From Firmicutes bacterium AM41-11 (GTDB lineage Bacteria; Bacillota_I; Bacilli_A; Erysipelotrichales; Erysipelotrichaceae): DNA of 64,000 nucleotides. The translations under genes and the position numbers were made by a program. The DNA lies in the NCBI GenBank assembly GCA_003480165.1, contig QUIQ01000004.1:71756-135755 (forward strand). The letters run 5' to 3'. The notes beneath the pieces are model-generated. The model was not told the DNA's origin, searched no databases, and saw nothing but the letters and a program-made list of their open reading frames with translations. Below, in pieces: positions 62,276 to 64,000 of the stretch (position 1 is the stretch's first letter; each line of letters opens with the position of its first letter).

Positions 62276-63124
62276 ATGATAAAAATTGTTTCTGATTCGG
62301 CTTGTGAGTTAAGTAAAGTACAAGCAGATGAATTAGGAGTAGAAATTACTCCATTAATTGTGACTGTTTCGCAAAAAAGTTATCGTGAAAATGAAGAGAT
62401 TACGGATATACAACTATTAAAAATGATTGAAGAAGGTGCTACACCATCGAGTTCACAACCATCCATTGGTGAGAAAATGGATTTATATAATCGTTTAATT
62501 GCCGAAGGTTACCAAGTTTTAGATATTACTATGGCAGATGGTTTGAGTGGAACCTATCAATCGGCTTGTATGGCAAAAGATGCTTGTGACAATCCTGATC
62601 AAGTTACCGTATTTAATACGCGTACCCTTTGTGTTCCACAATATGTACTCGTAACCAAGGCAGCAAAAATGGCGCAGGATGGTGCATCTTTAGATGAAAT
62701 TTTGGCCTTTTTAGAAAAAGCTTGCGCGACAAGTCATAGTTTTTTGATTCCGATTGATTTTGATTTCTTGTTAAGAGGGGGAAGAACTTCCAATGCTTCG
62801 GCATTCTTAGGTGGTTTATTAAAATTGATTCCAGTGATTCGTGCAAATGATCAAGGCACAAAGCTTGAAAAGTACACGATTGTTCGTACCTACAAAAAAG
62901 CCTTTGCACAAATGTTGGCATATTTAAAGGATCATCAAGTAGATGAAAACTATACAATTTGTCTGGCACATGCCCATAATCAAGAATTAGTTGACAAGGG
63001 AATTGAATGGATTAAAAAAGAATATCCTAATAATCCGATTATCGTTTTACCATTAACACCGGTTCTAATTGCCCAAGGTGGACCGGGTTGTGTAGCACTT
63101 CAGACAATTAACGTGAAATTCTAA
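62276..63124 (+). CDS. DegV-family fatty-acid-binding protein
   Basis: DegV/FakB proteins bind fatty acids, and FakB forms present them to the kinase FakA for phosphorylation. IVSDSACELS at the N-terminus, PSSSQPSIGE and DGLSGTYQSA are the family's ligand-binding motifs, and LLRGGRTSNASAFLGGLLKLIPV is the second conserved part (in short). The 282 residues fit. AGGAG precedes the ATG. No fakA is in the window. Confidence 0.9.
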   Translation: MIKIVSDSACELSKVQADELGVEITPLIVTVSQKSYRENEEITDIQLLKMIEEGATPSSSQPSIGEKMDLYNRLIAEGYQVLDITMADGLSGTYQSACMAKDACDNPDQVTVFNTRTLCVPQYVLVTKAAKMAQDGASLDEILAFLEKACATSHSFLIPIDFDFLLRGGRTSNASAFLGGLLKLIPVIRANDQGTKLEKYTIVRTYKKAFAQMLAYLKDHQVDENYTICLAHAHNQELVDKGIEWIKKEYPNNPIIVLPLTPVLIAQGGPGCVALQTINVKF

Positions 63125-63151
63125 AAATCTATGTTATAATTCTGCTAATCG

Positions 63152-63170
63152 AATAAGAGGAAGACTCTTA
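63152..63170 (+). promoter_or_regulatory. leader hairpin before the Bax-inhibitor-1-like gene
   Basis: ATAAGAG pairs with CTCTTAT around GAAGA, ending just before the AGAAGGAGG site. A TGTTATAAT extended -10 (63132-63140) lies upstream, so this is the 5' leader. Confidence 0.4.
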
Positions 63171-63187
63171 TAGAAGGAGGTTTTAGT

Positions 63188-63880
63188 ATGTTTGATAATA
63201 CTTCAACTATTACAGATTATTCGCATAAAAGTGCGTTAACAAAGTCTTTTTTATGGATGTTTTTAGGTTTAACTATAACAGCAGTTGTAGCTGGTGTTAC
63301 TTTTACGACAGGGTTTATCTATACCTTATTTAGCATTCCATTTGTGAATTTAGTCGTCATCTTTTTTCCATTTATTCTTTGCATCTTTTTTGGTTCAGCA
63401 ATGCGTTCTAGTTCAAGTACAAAGATCAAAGTGATGTTTTTACTATATGCATTTAGTTTAGGTTTTTCGATGTCAACTTTAGCTCTATCCTACAATTTAG
63501 GAATGATTGCTACGGCTTTTGGAATTAGCGCTTTATATTTCTTATGTTTAACCTTCATTGGTTTTACCACAAAGAAAGATTTATCGAAACTAGGAACGAT
63601 TTGTATGGTGGGAATCTTTGTGATTATTTTTTCACAACTCTTATTTATGCTTTTCCATGTCACCTATAGTGTTCGTCTTTATTCTATTGTTGGTTTAATC
63701 TTGTTTACAGGAATTACAGCATGGGATGTACAAAGAATGAATAAAATCTTAATGATTACTAGTTCACAAGCTGTAGAGCAAGAAAAAATAGCAATCTATT
63801 TTGCCTTGCAGTTATATTTGGATTTCTTGAATATATTCTTATATATTCTTCAATTATTAGGTTTACACTCTGACAACTAA
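63188..63880 (+). CDS. Bax inhibitor-1/YccA-family membrane protein
   Basis: A 230-residue protein with about seven membrane helices. SALTKSFLWMFLGLTITAVVAG at the N-terminus (in part), GITAWDVQRMNKI and the end ALQLYLDFLNIFLYILQLLG are typical of the BI-1/YccA (UPF0005) family. Bacterial members include a pH-sensitive calcium leak channel (YetJ) and an FtsH modulator (YccA); the role here is open. GAAGGAGG precedes the ATG. Confidence 0.9.
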   Translation: MFDNTSTITDYSHKSALTKSFLWMFLGLTITAVVAGVTFTTGFIYTLFSIPFVNLVVIFFPFILCIFFGSAMRSSSSTKIKVMFLLYAFSLGFSMSTLALSYNLGMIATAFGISALYFLCLTFIGFTTKKDLSKLGTICMVGIFVIIFSQLLFMLFHVTYSVRLYSIVGLILFTGITAWDVQRMNKILMITSSQAVEQEKIAIYFALQLYLDFLNIFLYILQLLGLHSDN

Positions 63881-63906
63881 GCCATTTTAATATTTTTATT
63901 TATACT

Positions 63907-63950
63907 AGACCAAACATTTGATGTCTTTTATCAAAGTTTGGTCTTTTTTT
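63907..63950 (+). terminator. terminator after the Bax-inhibitor-1-like gene
   Basis: AGACCAAAC-A-TTTGAT pairs with ATCAAA-GTTTGGTCT (one bulged A) around GTCTTTT, then seven T. Nothing else is seen from here to 64000. Confidence 0.85.
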
Positions 63951-64000
63951 TATGAAATTTTATCCTTTTTTCTAAAAGAATCGTATTAATAAATAGACAC

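Noticed and set aside
1..64000. CRISPR arrays, tRNA and rRNA genes, prophage
   Set aside because: No regularly spaced repeats, no tRNA T-loop/CCA patterns outside genes and no phage structural genes were found by reading; a covariance scan would be the decisive test.

Overview
The window is a compact, low-GC bacterial chromosome segment from a Gram-positive anaerobe. Gene orders typical of Firmicutes (rimP-nusA-ylxR-ylxQ-infB-rbfA, scpA-scpB-rluB, xseA-xseB-ispA-dxs-tlyA-recN), a T-box leader, MurT/GatD, an Rnf complex and a butyrate pathway together fit best an Erysipelotrichia-like Firmicute. That placement is inference from content and gene order only. No CRISPR array, tRNA, rRNA or intact mobile element is visible; the only mobile trace is a broken IS3-type transposase fragment near 61.3 kb.

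Layout. 0-5.8 kb: a left-truncated apbE (flavin transferase) diverges from an Rnf operon, rnfC-D-G-E-A, then a 58-residue Cys-rich membrane peptide, then a very short rnfB. 5.8-17.5 kb: rqcH, gmk, the nusA/infB translation operon and a YhaO/YhaN nuclease-ATPase pair. 17.6-26.1 kb: a PfkB-type sugar kinase, then the acetyl-CoA to butyrate route (thl; bcd-etfB-etfA-hbd; crt; butyryl-CoA transferase). 26.1-31.4 kb: a threonine aldolase, then a leftward operon of amidase, NUDIX hydrolase, ATP-grasp, esterase and phosphatase. 31.5-42.3 kb: scpAB, rluB, rsmE, mtaB, murE, rpsU, phoH, yebC, T-box, hisS, aspS. 42.3-57.5 kb: a structured RNA (candidate 6S), an HD hydrolase, truB, ribF, Asp23, a 5'-nucleotidase, nusB, xseAB, ispA, a Dxs-like protein, tlyA, recN, dinB, a methyltransferase, a Xer recombinase, Mrp and a YgjP-like protease. 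57.5-64 kb: purB, murT-gatD, an IS remnant, a DUF1836-like regulator divergent from degV, and a Bax-inhibitor-1-like membrane protein.

How it works together. The butyrate route reduces crotonyl-CoA with Bcd/EtfAB. If this EtfAB bifurcates electrons, it would make reduced ferredoxin, which Rnf could re-oxidise with NAD+ while exporting ions; ApbE would attach FMN to RnfG and RnfD. Two Rex-like (NADH-sensing) operator palindromes, one on the thl promoter and one on the bcd promoter, suggest the route is switched by the NADH/NAD+ ratio.

Most worth a second look: (1) the Dxs-family protein at the canonical dxs locus has lost about nine residues that are catalytic or substrate-binding in E. coli Dxs; (2) RnfB is cut down to its N-terminal Fe-S domain, with an uncharacterised Cys-rich membrane peptide next to it; (3) several genes have a -10 box 6-7 bases before the ATG and no ribosome binding site, so they are probably leaderless; (4) several genes start within about 25 bases of an intrinsic terminator with no room for a promoter; (5) a palindromic operator lies inside the degV promoter beside a divergent regulator-like gene.
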